Positions 1 through 8,570 of a DNA stretch of 64,000 nt are shown here, piece after piece. This stretch comes from Pseudomaricurvus albidus (GTDB taxonomy: Bacteria; Pseudomonadota; Gammaproteobacteria; Pseudomonadales; Cellvibrionaceae): assembly GCF_018863235.1 (NCBI RefSeq), contig NZ_JAHKRS010000005.1, positions 62,001 through 126,000 of the forward strand. Reading direction: 5' to 3'. Position numbers and translations under genes: made by a program. The notes under the pieces are model-generated. The model was not told where the DNA came from. It was given only the letters and a program-made list of their open reading frames with translations, and did not search any database. Numbering within the stretch: the stretch's first letter is position 1; each line of letters begins with the position of its first letter.

Positions 1-1174
1 CTTTGCTGATGCGGATACGGTGTCGGCGAGCGGGCAGGCTGATGCTTTGATTGGCTCGTCCCATAAGACGGCCATCCACATAGAGCAACGCATCCGCTGG
101 TGTTGCGGCAATCGTGATTTTGCCCAGATCGGCGGACAGGTTGACGTTAAGCGAAGCTTCTTTACCCGAGACAACATCAACGTTGCGATGTTGTGGCTGG
201 TAACCGTCTTTGAATAAGGTGAAGTTGTAGGTTTTGCCGGGCTTCAGGGCAACTTCGGTCGGTGTCTTACCCTGAAACTGACCGTTGACGGTAATGCTGG
301 CGCCAGCAGGGGAGGAGATAACCTTGACTAACCCGTCGGCTTTCACCAGCTGGATATCCGGCAGGGTCTTTTCCTGAAGCGCTTTGACCCGCAGGTTCTG
401 TTGCCAGGCTTTGTAGCCTTCCAGCTTGACCACCAAACTGTGCTTGCCGGCCAGCAGCTCAGTTTGCATGGGGGTGACTCCCAGTTCTTCTCCATCGGCG
501 GTAATGGTCGCGCCGGCAGGTGTCGAGCTGATGTTGACCGTAGCCCAGTTGGGCAGTAACTCAATGTTCAGGGTTTGTTCCTGATTGCGCCCTTCAATGG
601 AAATGGATTGCTCCAGGGGCTGGTAACGCTCATTTTGTGCACTCAGCGTGTGCTCTCCGGCAGGGATGTCTGCTATGCGTTCGCCGGTTTTGCCGACTAT
701 GTTACCGTCAATAAGAATCTCTGCTGGCGCATTACTGGTGACGGTAAGATGTCCCGGTAAGGGCTTGAGCTCCACCTCGTGGTGCTGGTTGTCATCACCA
801 TTGATGGTGAGCGTTGCTTCATGGGGGTAATAGCCTTCTGCGGTCACCTGAATATTGTGTTGGCCTTTGAGCAGCAGAAAACGATTACCTACAGCAAAGG
901 TCAGCAACCCATCGACGGTAATCGAGGGGTTGTCGGTATTGGTGCGAATATAGAGAGACTTGGCTGCAAACAGGTAAACCAGTATCACACACGCCAACAG
1001 CGTAGTGATCGCCAGAACGATGGATAACCCGGACGGCTGCCAGCCAGACTTTTGTTGCTGGGGTTGTGCAGGTTGAAAGTCCAGTGGTTGGATGATGTCA
1101 TCATCCGGCACTTGCGGGTTCTGATTGGATGAAGTGTGATCGTTAATGTTGGTTATCTCTTCCGGTTGAGTCAT
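1..1174 (-). CDS. Membrane-anchored multi-PEGA-domain protein (C-terminus beyond window)
   Basis: The reading frame opens at an ATG read leftwards from 1174 and stays open to the window edge, giving about 391 codons and no stop. Residues 1-49 are polar (cytoplasmic side), residues about 50-71 form one hydrophobic membrane segment, and the remainder is a string of about five beta-rich PEGA-like repeats. Their recognisable cores are SNAPAEILIDG, SSTPAGATITADG, SSPAGASITVNG and ATPADALLYVDG, each followed by a Gly-x-TP/KTP-like turn and a GYxP/GYK strand. PEGA repeats are known as surface or S-layer-like extracellular modules and often precede sulfatase-modifying-type or kinase domains; whether such a domain follows here cannot be seen. 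It lies downstream of the TPR/PEGA-like membrane protein on the same strand, so it is probably the distal gene of that cluster. The exact function is unknown. Confidence 0.85.
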   Translation of the reverse strand, partial: MTQPEEITNINDHTSSNQNPQVPDDDIIQPLDFQPAQPQQQKSGWQPSGLSIVLAITTLLACVILVYLFAAKSLYIRTNTDNPSITVDGLLTFAVGNRFLLLKGQHNIQVTAEGYYPHEATLTINGDDNQHHEVELKPLPGHLTVTSNAPAEILIDGNIVGKTGERIADIPAGEHTLSAQNERYQPLEQSISIEGRNQEQTLNIELLPNWATVNISSTPAGATITADGEELGVTPMQTELLAGKHSLVVKLEGYKAWQQNLRVKALQEKTLPDIQLVKADGLVKVISSPAGASITVNGQFQGKTPTEVALKPGKTYNFTLFKDGYQPQHRNVDVVSGKEASLNVNLSADLGKITIAATPADALLYVDGRLMGRANQSISLPARRHRIRISK

Positions 1175-1265
1175 AAATGCCTGAACTGATACTGGATTGG
1201 CGGTAACTTGATTGAGCTTTCATCTACGGGCGCTAAACAACCGCTACCACTGAGGAAATGCCGAC

Positions 1266-2822
1266 CTATCCTCCCATGGCAATCTTTTCATCGCATTGAA
1301 TCACAATAGTTTTCCGGTTTGTACCCGGTTGCAAAGTGAATTCTTCCCGTACATCGCGATAGCCGTTTCTGCTTCCTACCAGGGTATAGCGTCCGGGCTT
1401 GAGTTCCAGTGTGTGTTCCTTGAAGTTGCCGAGCTTGCCAACTTTATACAAGGTCACGTTGGTTTCATTGTCGGATCGAAGTAAGACTGCCACAGGATCC
1501 AGTGCTTTATTCAGTGCCTGTTGCAGTTGCTGCTGTTGTTGTTCAATGCGCGGGCCACGAGGTTTGACGGAGGCCGCATCGGCAAGCAACTGCTGTGCAC
1601 TGCGGTAAACTGCCGGGTCGGCCAGTCTTAGAGGCTGGTCGATCAGATTTTGCAGTTTTTTGTCCAGGTCAGCACGGGCACGTGTCCGTAAAACACCGAT
1701 TTTGGTGGCGACCACGCTGCTGTCCAGTTGTTGCGCCGCCTGGTAGCTGGCGAGGGCCTGTTGCCATTGTTCTTCACGTTCGTATTGTTCTGCCTGACTG
1801 AGATTCCGCTGAATGCTGTTTTGCGTCAACTGATTGCTGGCTTGTGTGATGGCATCCTGAGCGGTGGCATTACCGGGTTTGATCTTCAGCGCTTTTCTGA
1901 ACTCGGCGGCGGCTTTCGAGTACTGTTTTTGTTGTAAATAGCTGTAGCCCTGTCCCATGGCACTGGCAAAATTATCTTCAGTAATGGCCTGGTTAATGTC
2001 TTTCAGTTTTGCCGCGGCCAGTTGGGATTCGCTGTCGAGTTCCAGGGCTTTCTCAATGTGAACTTTGGCCTGTTGGTACTGAGACTGCAGCACTTGATTT
2101 TCTGCGGCTTCCAGTTGCTCGATGACCTGATCCTGTATCTGTGCACGTGCCAGGCCGGCTTTGGCTTCTTCGTTATTGGGGCGAATGGCCGTTGCCAGGG
2201 TGTAGGCATCCACGGCGTCTTGTGCCTGCTGTTCGATAATGGCCTGTGCACCATCGCTCATGGCCTGCTGAAATTCCTGCTCAGCTTGTTCAATAAGTGC
2301 TTCAAATTGTTGAAGGGCGGTTTGATAACTTTCCAGGGCAGGACCAAATTCTCTGGCGCGGTAGAGTTCATCACCATTGGCGGCATTGTCAGACGCGGTT
2401 TTGAATGACTCCGCGGCCCACAGATCAACCTGCATCTTGTCCAGCGTGGTTTGTTTATCCAGCAGTTTGGCGAGAATTTCCTGAGCTTCGCGGCGAGCTT
2501 TCGCTATCTGGGCATCTTGCCAGGGAGATTCCAGTGGCCCGGTTTGAGACTTTACCGGGGCTGCGCCTTGAGAGTTTTCTGTCTCAGATGCGTCGGAATT
2601 GGCCTGGGTAAATGTGTCCTGGTCTGGTGCGGGGGGATGAACGGTTTTGGGAAGCCAGAAAACCACAGCCAGTAATACGACGAGCAGACCTGCAAACAGG
2701 CCCATTTCAAGCTTGTGTTGCTGAAACCAGTTTGATTGATGCCCTGGATGAAACTCGGAGTCATCCCATTTGTTATTCGGGTCGGTCGCGGTGTTTTCCT
2801 GAGTGTTTTGTGGATCGGTCAT
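1266..2822 (-). CDS. Membrane-anchored TPR protein with C-terminal PEGA-like domain
   Basis: This is a 518-residue protein with an ATG start. Residues 1-39 are hydrophilic and 40-57 form a single membrane segment. A low-complexity Pro/Thr/Ser linker follows, then about 300 residues of Ala/Gln/Glu-rich helical repeats typical of TPRs (for example YSKAAAEFRKALKIKPGNA and the repeated EEAKAGLARAQ-like turns). The last roughly 80 residues are beta-rich and PEGA-like (LELKPGRYTLVGSRNGYRD). The plan of a short cytoplasmic tail, one TM helix and an extracytoplasmic TPR plus PEGA part mirrors the next gene downstream, which has only PEGA repeats. It is probably a scaffold in an envelope complex with the two upstream lipoproteins. 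No enzymatic motif is seen and the role is inferred only from architecture. Confidence 0.85.
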   Translation of the reverse strand: MTDPQNTQENTATDPNNKWDDSEFHPGHQSNWFQQHKLEMGLFAGLLVVLLAVVFWLPKTVHPPAPDQDTFTQANSDASETENSQGAAPVKSQTGPLESPWQDAQIAKARREAQEILAKLLDKQTTLDKMQVDLWAAESFKTASDNAANGDELYRAREFGPALESYQTALQQFEALIEQAEQEFQQAMSDGAQAIIEQQAQDAVDAYTLATAIRPNNEEAKAGLARAQIQDQVIEQLEAAENQVLQSQYQQAKVHIEKALELDSESQLAAAKLKDINQAITEDNFASAMGQGYSYLQQKQYSKAAAEFRKALKIKPGNATAQDAITQASNQLTQNSIQRNLSQAEQYEREEQWQQALASYQAAQQLDSSVVATKIGVLRTRARADLDKKLQNLIDQPLRLADPAVYRSAQQLLADAASVKPRGPRIEQQQQQLQQALNKALDPVAVLLRSDNETNVTLYKVGKLGNFKEHTLELKPGRYTLVGSRNGYRDVREEFTLQPGTNRKTIVIQCDEKIAMGG

Positions 2823-2971
2823 GCTCTGGTTTCTGTCATCTTGTTGCCTGGGGGTTGTTTTAACAATACGGTTTTATGGGTGCAGATTCCTGAGTACTTC
2901 ACTGTTTGGTCAGGGATATCACTGTGTACGTGCCTGCAGTGTATTCGGATGAATCCGTAGATCGGTTACGC

Positions 2972-4183
2972 TTACAGGCCTGTATCCGCCTTATAGATTT
3001 CATGGAGCAGTTCACGCCATTGTTCGTATTGATTTTCCACGGTGCCGGACAGGGTGATGGTGCGGTCTTCCAGCTCGATAACCTGAGGTTCAATAGAGGC
3101 TTCCAGTGAATCCCCCAGCTCTTGCAGAGCTTCGACGTGCATTTCAGATTCGGCACGTTTGTCAAAACCACTTTTAACCATGTAGGCGCCGCCGGCAATG
3201 GCCACGGTGCCTGCTGCACGAGTGGAACCGCTGTCTCCGCCCGCGGCAGCGATACCGCCGAGTATGGCGGCGATGCCCATGATCGTACGGTTGCGGGCAT
3301 CACGTTTCAGTTCGCGCAGAGCGATAACTTCGTTATAACTTTGGCTGCGCCATTCGCGGTAGGGTTGATCCATATCTTTGACAAAACCGCCATAATAATC
3401 CTGCAGTGTGTCTACAAACAGATAATCCCGTTCACGAATCTGACGAATACGGGAGAGCATTGGGTCGCCCTCGGCGGGCAGGCGAGTAATGGTGTATTCG
3501 CCTGCGGAGCTTTCTTTCAGGTGGCCGCCAAAGGCTGCAGGGGAGAAGGACTCAGCAAACCTGAGTTCAGCAGTCGTGCGTATGGTGCGCAAGGCGGTGC
3601 CGTCGAAGTTTTCTCGACGGTAGGTCAGCATGTCATTGGCAATCTGGTTGTAGAGGCTCTGGAAGGGTTCTTGGGGCACGGCACCGCCACGCCTTTTGGT
3701 GTAGGAGTATTTACTGGCCAGGCCATCGTATTCTTTTTCGTACCATTGACGGCCCGTTGCATCGCTGACCGTGACTTGCAGACGAAGCTGTTCGCCGTCC
3801 GATTGCAGAATCTTGCCTTTGACACTGACATCAATGGTGTCTTGCTCCGGAGGAATCACCCGTACAGCCCCCCAGGCGGCACTGGTTTGAAGTGTCTGCA
3901 TCAGATGATAGGGAATATAGCGGGATTCGGCGTTGCGAATTTCCGGGAAAACGGTGAGGGTTTCGTCATCGTCAATGTTATCGAGACCCGGATCGAAGAT
4001 ATAAATACCAACATCCAGCAATTCTGCCTCCGGAATCTGGGCTTGCTCGTGGATAACCGGGATAACCTGGGTTGTCTTGATGGTGTTGCTGGAACACCCG
4101 GTTAAAATCAGCAGCGGCAGGGCCACTGCGATCCACAGAGTCTTGGCGAAAGGTGAGGTAGATGCATTCATGGTCTGACTCAT
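2972..4183 (-). CDS. Conserved lipoprotein with Gly-rich hydrophobic segment
   Basis: This 403-residue protein begins with a type II signal peptide (hydrophobic core about residues 15-27, lipobox LTGC with Cys30), so it should be a lipidated envelope protein. The middle, about residues 40-230, is a mixed alpha/beta region with no motif I can name. A glycine/alanine-rich hydrophobic patch around residues 300-340 resembles a glycine zipper. The C-terminus contains a short region reading TITLSGTVENQYEQW, which looks like a BON-type strand-helix. The ATG overlaps the stop of the upstream Ser-rich lipoprotein by 4 bases (ATGA), so the two are translationally coupled. I do not recognise a characterised family; a structural envelope role is an inference. 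Confidence 0.8.
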   Translation of the reverse strand: MSQTMNASTSPFAKTLWIAVALPLLILTGCSSNTIKTTQVIPVIHEQAQIPEAELLDVGIYIFDPGLDNIDDDETLTVFPEIRNAESRYIPYHLMQTLQTSAAWGAVRVIPPEQDTIDVSVKGKILQSDGEQLRLQVTVSDATGRQWYEKEYDGLASKYSYTKRRGGAVPQEPFQSLYNQIANDMLTYRRENFDGTALRTIRTTAELRFAESFSPAAFGGHLKESSAGEYTITRLPAEGDPMLSRIRQIRERDYLFVDTLQDYYGGFVKDMDQPYREWRSQSYNEVIALRELKRDARNRTIMGIAAILGGIAAAGGDSGSTRAAGTVAIAGGAYMVKSGFDKRAESEMHVEALQELGDSLEASIEPQVIELEDRTITLSGTVENQYEQWRELLHEIYKADTGL

Positions 4184-5328
4184 TGGTTTTTGTATTTGCG
4201 ATACTCTTCCCAGAGCTTTTCTCTCAATTCAGGATCAGGCTCATTCATGGCCGCTTCACGAATCTGGCGGGCAACCACGTCATCATCGCTGCCGTCAGGG
4301 ATGTCAGCAGGAGGTGAATAGGCGCCTGCGCTCTGGTAATCACCTTCGCGAGATTGATTTCCGGCAGGGCGGTTACCACCGCCTGAAGAGCTTGAATCGT
4401 TGCCGTCACCGGGCAGTCCATCACCTTCCGGTCCCGGTGGTTGAGGGGCCTGACCATAACCGTCACTGCCTCCTTCGCCTTCTTCTCCGGCCTCATCATA
4501 GGGAAGGCCTCCGCCGCCAGCGGCATCTGCGGCTTCCAGTTCATCCTCACTCCCTTTTTGATTGGAGCGGCTTAGAGCGTATTCGCGCTCACGCAGGATC
4601 ATGCCATCGTAGCTGGCCATGGAAGCTTCCAGTTGGCCTTCAAGGGCCGCTACACGCTCGGCACTGGTCATCGGGCCGCTGTCGGAAGGGCTGCCTTGCT
4701 GGCGACTTCCACCAGCTTGCTGAGCCCCTGCCTCTTGATAGCTGCCCTGAGAACCTCCTGATGATGCCTGGCTGGCTGCTGAACTGCTCGGAGACCCACC
4801 AGAGCTGGAAGAAGAGGCGCTGGCGCTGGATGAGGAGGAACTGGACTCCGAAGAAGAGCGGGAGGCACTGCTTGAGGCTTCTTCTTCGGAAAAGTCGATG
4901 TCATCTGTGGGAGATGATTCGCTGGTCTGCATGGTGTCAGGTTCGCCCCCGGACTCAGCTGAGGCTGACGACTGATTGGGCATGGGCGGTTGCGGTTGGC
5001 CGCCTCGCATGGTTTCGGTACCGCTGTTCTGGGCCTGATCGCGGGAGGATTGATCCTGAGATGAGGATTGACTCCGGGATTGCTGCGCACTGCTGGGTGA
5101 TGACGGACTCGGTGAGGATTGCGAGCGCGAAGACTGCTGCTGGCTCTGGGATTGTTGCGAACTGGACGATTGTTGGGACGAGCTGCTGGGAGAACTGGGT
5201 GATGGGGCACTACTCGAGGGGGTTGGCGGCTGTGTTGAGGGTGCAGAGGAGCTTTGCTGTTCCTGCTTGCAGCCTGTCAGGACAATCGCAGTGATCGCGA
5301 TGGTCAATAATGCAGCTTTTTTACCCAT
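4180..5328 (-). CDS. Ser/Gln/Pro-rich lipoprotein
   Basis: Translation most likely starts at the ATG at 5328 (382 residues, MGKKAALL), because AGGGA lies about 6 bases upstream and a signal peptide then begins immediately. A longer frame from 5361 lacks these. The lipobox LTGC places the lipidated Cys at residue 20. Residues 22-200 are an extreme low-complexity tract of Ser, Gln, Pro and Ala, probably disordered. A more normal segment with a coiled-coil look follows (MTSAERVAALEGQLEASM), then a Gly/Pro/Asp-rich stretch and a charged C-terminal helix of about 45 residues (DPELREKLWEEYRKYKNQ). The Ser-rich part may work as a flexible tether from the outer membrane across the periplasm. It is the first gene of the tight lipoprotein pair. 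The function is unknown. Confidence 0.8.
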   Translation of the reverse strand: MGKKAALLTIAITAIVLTGCKQEQQSSSAPSTQPPTPSSSAPSPSSPSSSSQQSSSSQQSQSQQQSSRSQSSPSPSSPSSAQQSRSQSSSQDQSSRDQAQNSGTETMRGGQPQPPMPNQSSASAESGGEPDTMQTSESSPTDDIDFSEEEASSSASRSSSESSSSSSSASASSSSSGGSPSSSAASQASSGGSQGSYQEAGAQQAGGSRQQGSPSDSGPMTSAERVAALEGQLEASMASYDGMILREREYALSRSNQKGSEDELEAADAAGGGGLPYDEAGEEGEGGSDGYGQAPQPPGPEGDGLPGDGNDSSSSGGGNRPAGNQSREGDYQSAGAYSPPADIPDGSDDDVVARQIREAAMNEPDPELREKLWEEYRKYKNQ

Positions 5329-5623
5329 GAGAAATCCCTGTATATGACCCGTGTGCAACAATCAGCCTGCAAATACTACATCAGCCCTCAAATTCGGATG
5401 GCACCTGATGTCACAGAATCTGTTGCCTTGTCTTCTGAATTGCCTTAATAAGCAATGTAGCAGGACTCAAGCTCTATTGTCAGTATCCTTATCGGGCCGA
5501 ATGTGTCGGATAGTGGATTTGGTATTTCTGTGTGCCTTGCACAATCAGCCAATTACAGTCTGGGGCCGCACTAAACCGGCTGAGCAGACTTCAGCTGTTA
5601 GCTTTAGATTGCGAACAATGGAA

Positions 5624-7069
5624 TTAGTTCGAAAATACGTAACGATGCATCAATTGCTTCGTGTCTGCAGGGGCGCCATCCGCAAACCGGGGTCTGAATT
5701 TAGTCTGTTTTAAGGTTCTGCGTACCTGTGAGCGATTGCGAACATCGTCTTCCGGATAAGATTCAATAATCTCAATGTTTCTGGCGTGTCCGTTGCGAGT
5801 GACATCAAAACTGACCAGAACATATTCATTGCCCTCTTCGGTGGTATCCAGATTACTTTTCAGTAGCGGTAAATCCGGCAGAGCGACCGGTTTGCTGAAA
5901 TACTCATCAGCGAGTGTTTTGCCGTTGGGTGATGTCACCAGGGAATCATACGCGGACTGATAGAGATCGATAGCGGTATGCCAGCGATTGAACAGCAGGT
6001 TCCAGTCTGCAAGCTGAATTTGTGCGACAACCTCTGCGTCTTCGGGAACTTCTGGATTCGACGCATAGACGTCACGAATACGAGAAATTGCGGCCTTGCC
6101 ACTGCTGTAACTGTTGAGAATGTACTGATCAAGTCGCGCTTTTTCATCCATACGAGATCGGCTGCTGGCAAAGCCGGATTCAAATTCGGCTCGCTGTGGC
6201 GCATTTGCCTGATAAGTGGCCAGGTAGTAGTTGGAGACTGTTAGCCCCTTCAGCGCGCCAACCAGACGCAGGTCATATTCACCGTATGCTCGGGTAATGA
6301 TGCTGATCGCCATATTGTAGAGATTGTGTGCACTGATCAGGTGCTCAAACAGGCCAGTACCTGAATCGAGAGCGTATGCGTTCAAATGCCAGTTGCTCAA
6401 TTTGGTGATGGCAGGCAGCATGCGGGGGTCGTCTTCACCGAAGTTGCGACGGTACAGCCAATAGAGGTATTGATGACTGTCATTGGCGCTTTCCCAGTCT
6501 CCACTGGCCACACCGCTTTCAATCAAGTGCTCCAGCATGGGAATTTGTGAAAGACTGTAAAGCCCATCGCTGATGCGGCTGACGTGCATCGCGCGTCTGA
6601 AAATATCCACGGCTTCTTTGTGGCGCCCGCGGTTTTGATAGTTGACGCCCAGTCCCATCAGATGCTGGGACAGGTTCTTGTCGTAAGGTCCGTAGCTGTT
6701 TTCAATTTCGGCAATAGCATCCAGGTAACTGGTTTCCTGTTTACTGTTGTAGAGCTGTTGTGGAGACTCTTCCAGAGCCGATAGCTCTTCTTGGGTTTCA
6801 GCAGGCTGTGAAGCGATGGGAGATGTCTCTGCAGAATCAGGTTCATCCTGTGTTGCAGGAACGGCGGCTTCAGTGGGCGGTACTTCAGGATTGGTATCCG
6901 GCTCAGGTGGAGTTTCTGGTACCAGCTCGTCAGGAAGCTCCGAGTTTAGTTCGGATTCAAAGCCTGCATCGGTTTCATGGACCAGAGGTTGGTTGGAAGA
7001 CGGTTCTGCAGCGTACACCTGAACCGTGATCAGGGAGAAAAAAACCAGCCGGGTGAGAGACATTTTCAT
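5624..7069 (-). CDS. Exported TPR protein with TonB-like C-terminal domain
   Basis: This 481-residue protein has a Sec signal peptide (residues 1-20, probable cleavage after VYA). A Glu/Pro/Thr-rich linker runs to about residue 100, a TPR-like helical region covers about 110-380, and a C-terminal domain of about 80 residues resembles the TonB C-terminal/energy transducer fold (VLVSFDVTRNGHARNIEI, then RRTLKQTKFRPRFADG). There is no TonB membrane anchor, so it is not a classical energy transducer. Proteins with this plan are often periplasmic peptidoglycan- or complex-associated factors. It lies 295 bp upstream of the Ser-rich lipoprotein gene on the same strand and may belong to the same envelope system. 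Function inferred only from fold. Confidence 0.8.
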   Translation of the reverse strand: MKMSLTRLVFFSLITVQVYAAEPSSNQPLVHETDAGFESELNSELPDELVPETPPEPDTNPEVPPTEAAVPATQDEPDSAETSPIASQPAETQEELSALEESPQQLYNSKQETSYLDAIAEIENSYGPYDKNLSQHLMGLGVNYQNRGRHKEAVDIFRRAMHVSRISDGLYSLSQIPMLEHLIESGVASGDWESANDSHQYLYWLYRRNFGEDDPRMLPAITKLSNWHLNAYALDSGTGLFEHLISAHNLYNMAISIITRAYGEYDLRLVGALKGLTVSNYYLATYQANAPQRAEFESGFASSRSRMDEKARLDQYILNSYSSGKAAISRIRDVYASNPEVPEDAEVVAQIQLADWNLLFNRWHTAIDLYQSAYDSLVTSPNGKTLADEYFSKPVALPDLPLLKSNLDTTEEGNEYVLVSFDVTRNGHARNIEIIESYPEDDVRNRSQVRRTLKQTKFRPRFADGAPADTKQLMHRYVFSN

Positions 7070-7685
7070 GATCTTGTTACGTCTTCAGTAGCGTCAAAGG
7101 GGGCGTCCGGTGCAAAGAGGTGCGACCGTTACTGCCGTGACTGTGTTCGTGACTGTGTTTGTGACTGTTCTTCCAAAAACAGGGGGACACACCTCAATGA
7201 ATTTCCCGCTGTGCATTAAGATGTACTTCACGATCTACCTCAGTTTATTGCCCAATCTGTTCCTCGATGATTGTTCAAAAAAAGTATAGTCAAGCGGCCG
7301 CGCCTGGGAGGCCATGCTGGACTGAACAGGGACAGCGCCATACATTTTTGTATGTGCCTCACTCTCCCTGTAAGCTGAGTTTTCTGTGTTTCTGGTGGTC
7401 AAAGTCCTTGGCGTACGCCTGATGAAAGGGACTTTGAAGTTCTTTGAAGCTTGAATGGGCAATTTTCATTAATAAATCATCCAAATAAATAAGTTAATCC
7501 AATATCTCGAAATATTCTATGTTGGAGCTTTAAATTCACGGATAAATGTGAAATGACCCATAGGGGTTGTGTAAATAATAATCAAGCCGGTGACAACCCC
7601 TGCACTGGAGACAGTGATTCGGTCGTCAGGTATATGGGGTTCGGTTGCTGAATTGGCTACGACACGTAATTTTTAAGGACAAGTG
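7070..7685. other. Intergenic region with 12-bp tandem repeat
   Basis: This roughly 616-base gap separates divergent genes. I see no convincing ORF. A short tandem repeat lies at 7137-7172: two near-perfect copies of GTGACTGTGTTY and a diverged third (GTGACTGTTCTT). The segment 7480-7560 is AT-rich and could hold promoters, but I could not identify a clear -35/-10 pair. Confidence 0.4.
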
Positions 7686-8468
7686 ATGACGAGACATCTG
7701 GTCATGATTCATGGGATGTGGGGCGGTGGCTGGTACTGGCAACCGATGAAAACGTTTTTTGAAGCGAGGGGCTATATCTGCCACACACCTGATTTGCGTT
7801 ACCATGGTGAGTTATCTGGTAACACGCCTCATCCCGCATTGGGAACAGTGAGCATCCAGGACTATGTGGACGATCTGGCGGAGTTTATTAGAAACTTGCC
7901 AGAAAAGCCGATAGTCATTGGCCATTCGATGGGTGGGCTGATTGCACAGAAGTTGGCAGAACTGGATCTTGTTGAACGATTGATATTAGCCTGTCCTGCG
8001 CCGCCGGATGACGTTTTGGCCATCAGTTGGGCAGGCCTGAAAAGCCTCTTTCCTTTGACCTTGAAGCCAGGCTTCTGGAAAAAACCGACACTACCCAGTT
8101 TTGAAAATGCCGTGCAGTCTTCGTTCCAGTTGATCCCGGAAAATGAACGCAGAGCTTATTACGATCGTCTGTGTCATGACTCAGGCAGAGTGTTATTTGA
8201 AATTGCACTTCCGTTTCTGGACAAGCGATCGGTGACTGCCATCACTTCATCCAAAGTCCGATGTCCAGCCCTGGTACTATCAGCTGAGCTTGATAAATTG
8301 ATACCAGCCCAGGTGGTAAAGAAAGTGGCCAATAAATATCCTCAGGCCGCTTATCATTGTTTTGCCGGGCAGACACACTGGGTTATTGCAGAGCAGGGTT
8401 GGGAGAAATGTGCAGACTACATTGCAGATTGGTTAGATCAGCAGGCTTCACTGGCGACAGGTAAATAA
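7686..8468 (+). CDS. Alpha/beta hydrolase
   Basis: This is a 260-residue single-domain alpha/beta hydrolase. The ATG at 7686 is preferred over the overlapping GTG at 7683 because AAGGA ends 6 bases before the ATG but only 3 before the GTG. The oxyanion region is IHGMWGGGW (residues 8-16), the nucleophile elbow is GHSMGG with Ser81, the acid is the Asp in SAELDKLIP and the catalytic His is in GQTHWVIAE. These give a complete Ser-Asp-His triad. There is no signal peptide, so it is cytoplasmic. The substrate (an ester, lactone or thioester) cannot be told from sequence. The gene stands alone and is followed by a hairpin at 8475-8512. Confidence 0.88.
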   Translation: MTRHLVMIHGMWGGGWYWQPMKTFFEARGYICHTPDLRYHGELSGNTPHPALGTVSIQDYVDDLAEFIRNLPEKPIVIGHSMGGLIAQKLAELDLVERLILACPAPPDDVLAISWAGLKSLFPLTLKPGFWKKPTLPSFENAVQSSFQLIPENERRAYYDRLCHDSGRVLFEIALPFLDKRSVTAITSSKVRCPALVLSAELDKLIPAQVVKKVANKYPQAAYHCFAGQTHWVIAEQGWEKCADYIADWLDQQASLATGK

Positions 8469-8474
8469 TAACTG

Positions 8475-8519
8475 CCGCAGAATACTTGGGCTTTTCTCTG
8501 TGTATTCTGCGGTTGCGTT
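8475..8519 (+). terminator. Probable intrinsic terminator after the alpha/beta hydrolase
   Basis: CCGCAGAATAC (8475-8485) pairs perfectly with GTATTCTGCGG (8502-8512) around a 16-base loop. It is followed by TTGCGTTTT, a moderate T-run. The hairpin begins 7 bases after the stop codon. Confidence 0.55.
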
Positions 8520-8570
8520 TTGAATGACTACAACAGACTCATCACTGGACCCAATCTGAATTTATCCTCT

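Noticed and set aside
4314-5294. Long plus-strand ORF opposite the Ser-rich lipoprotein
   Set aside because: The low-complexity Ser/Gln codons on the minus strand generate an open antisense frame; there is no start signal or family.
7235-7462. 75-residue ORF on the minus strand
   Set aside because: No start signal, no recognisable domain, AT-rich flanks.
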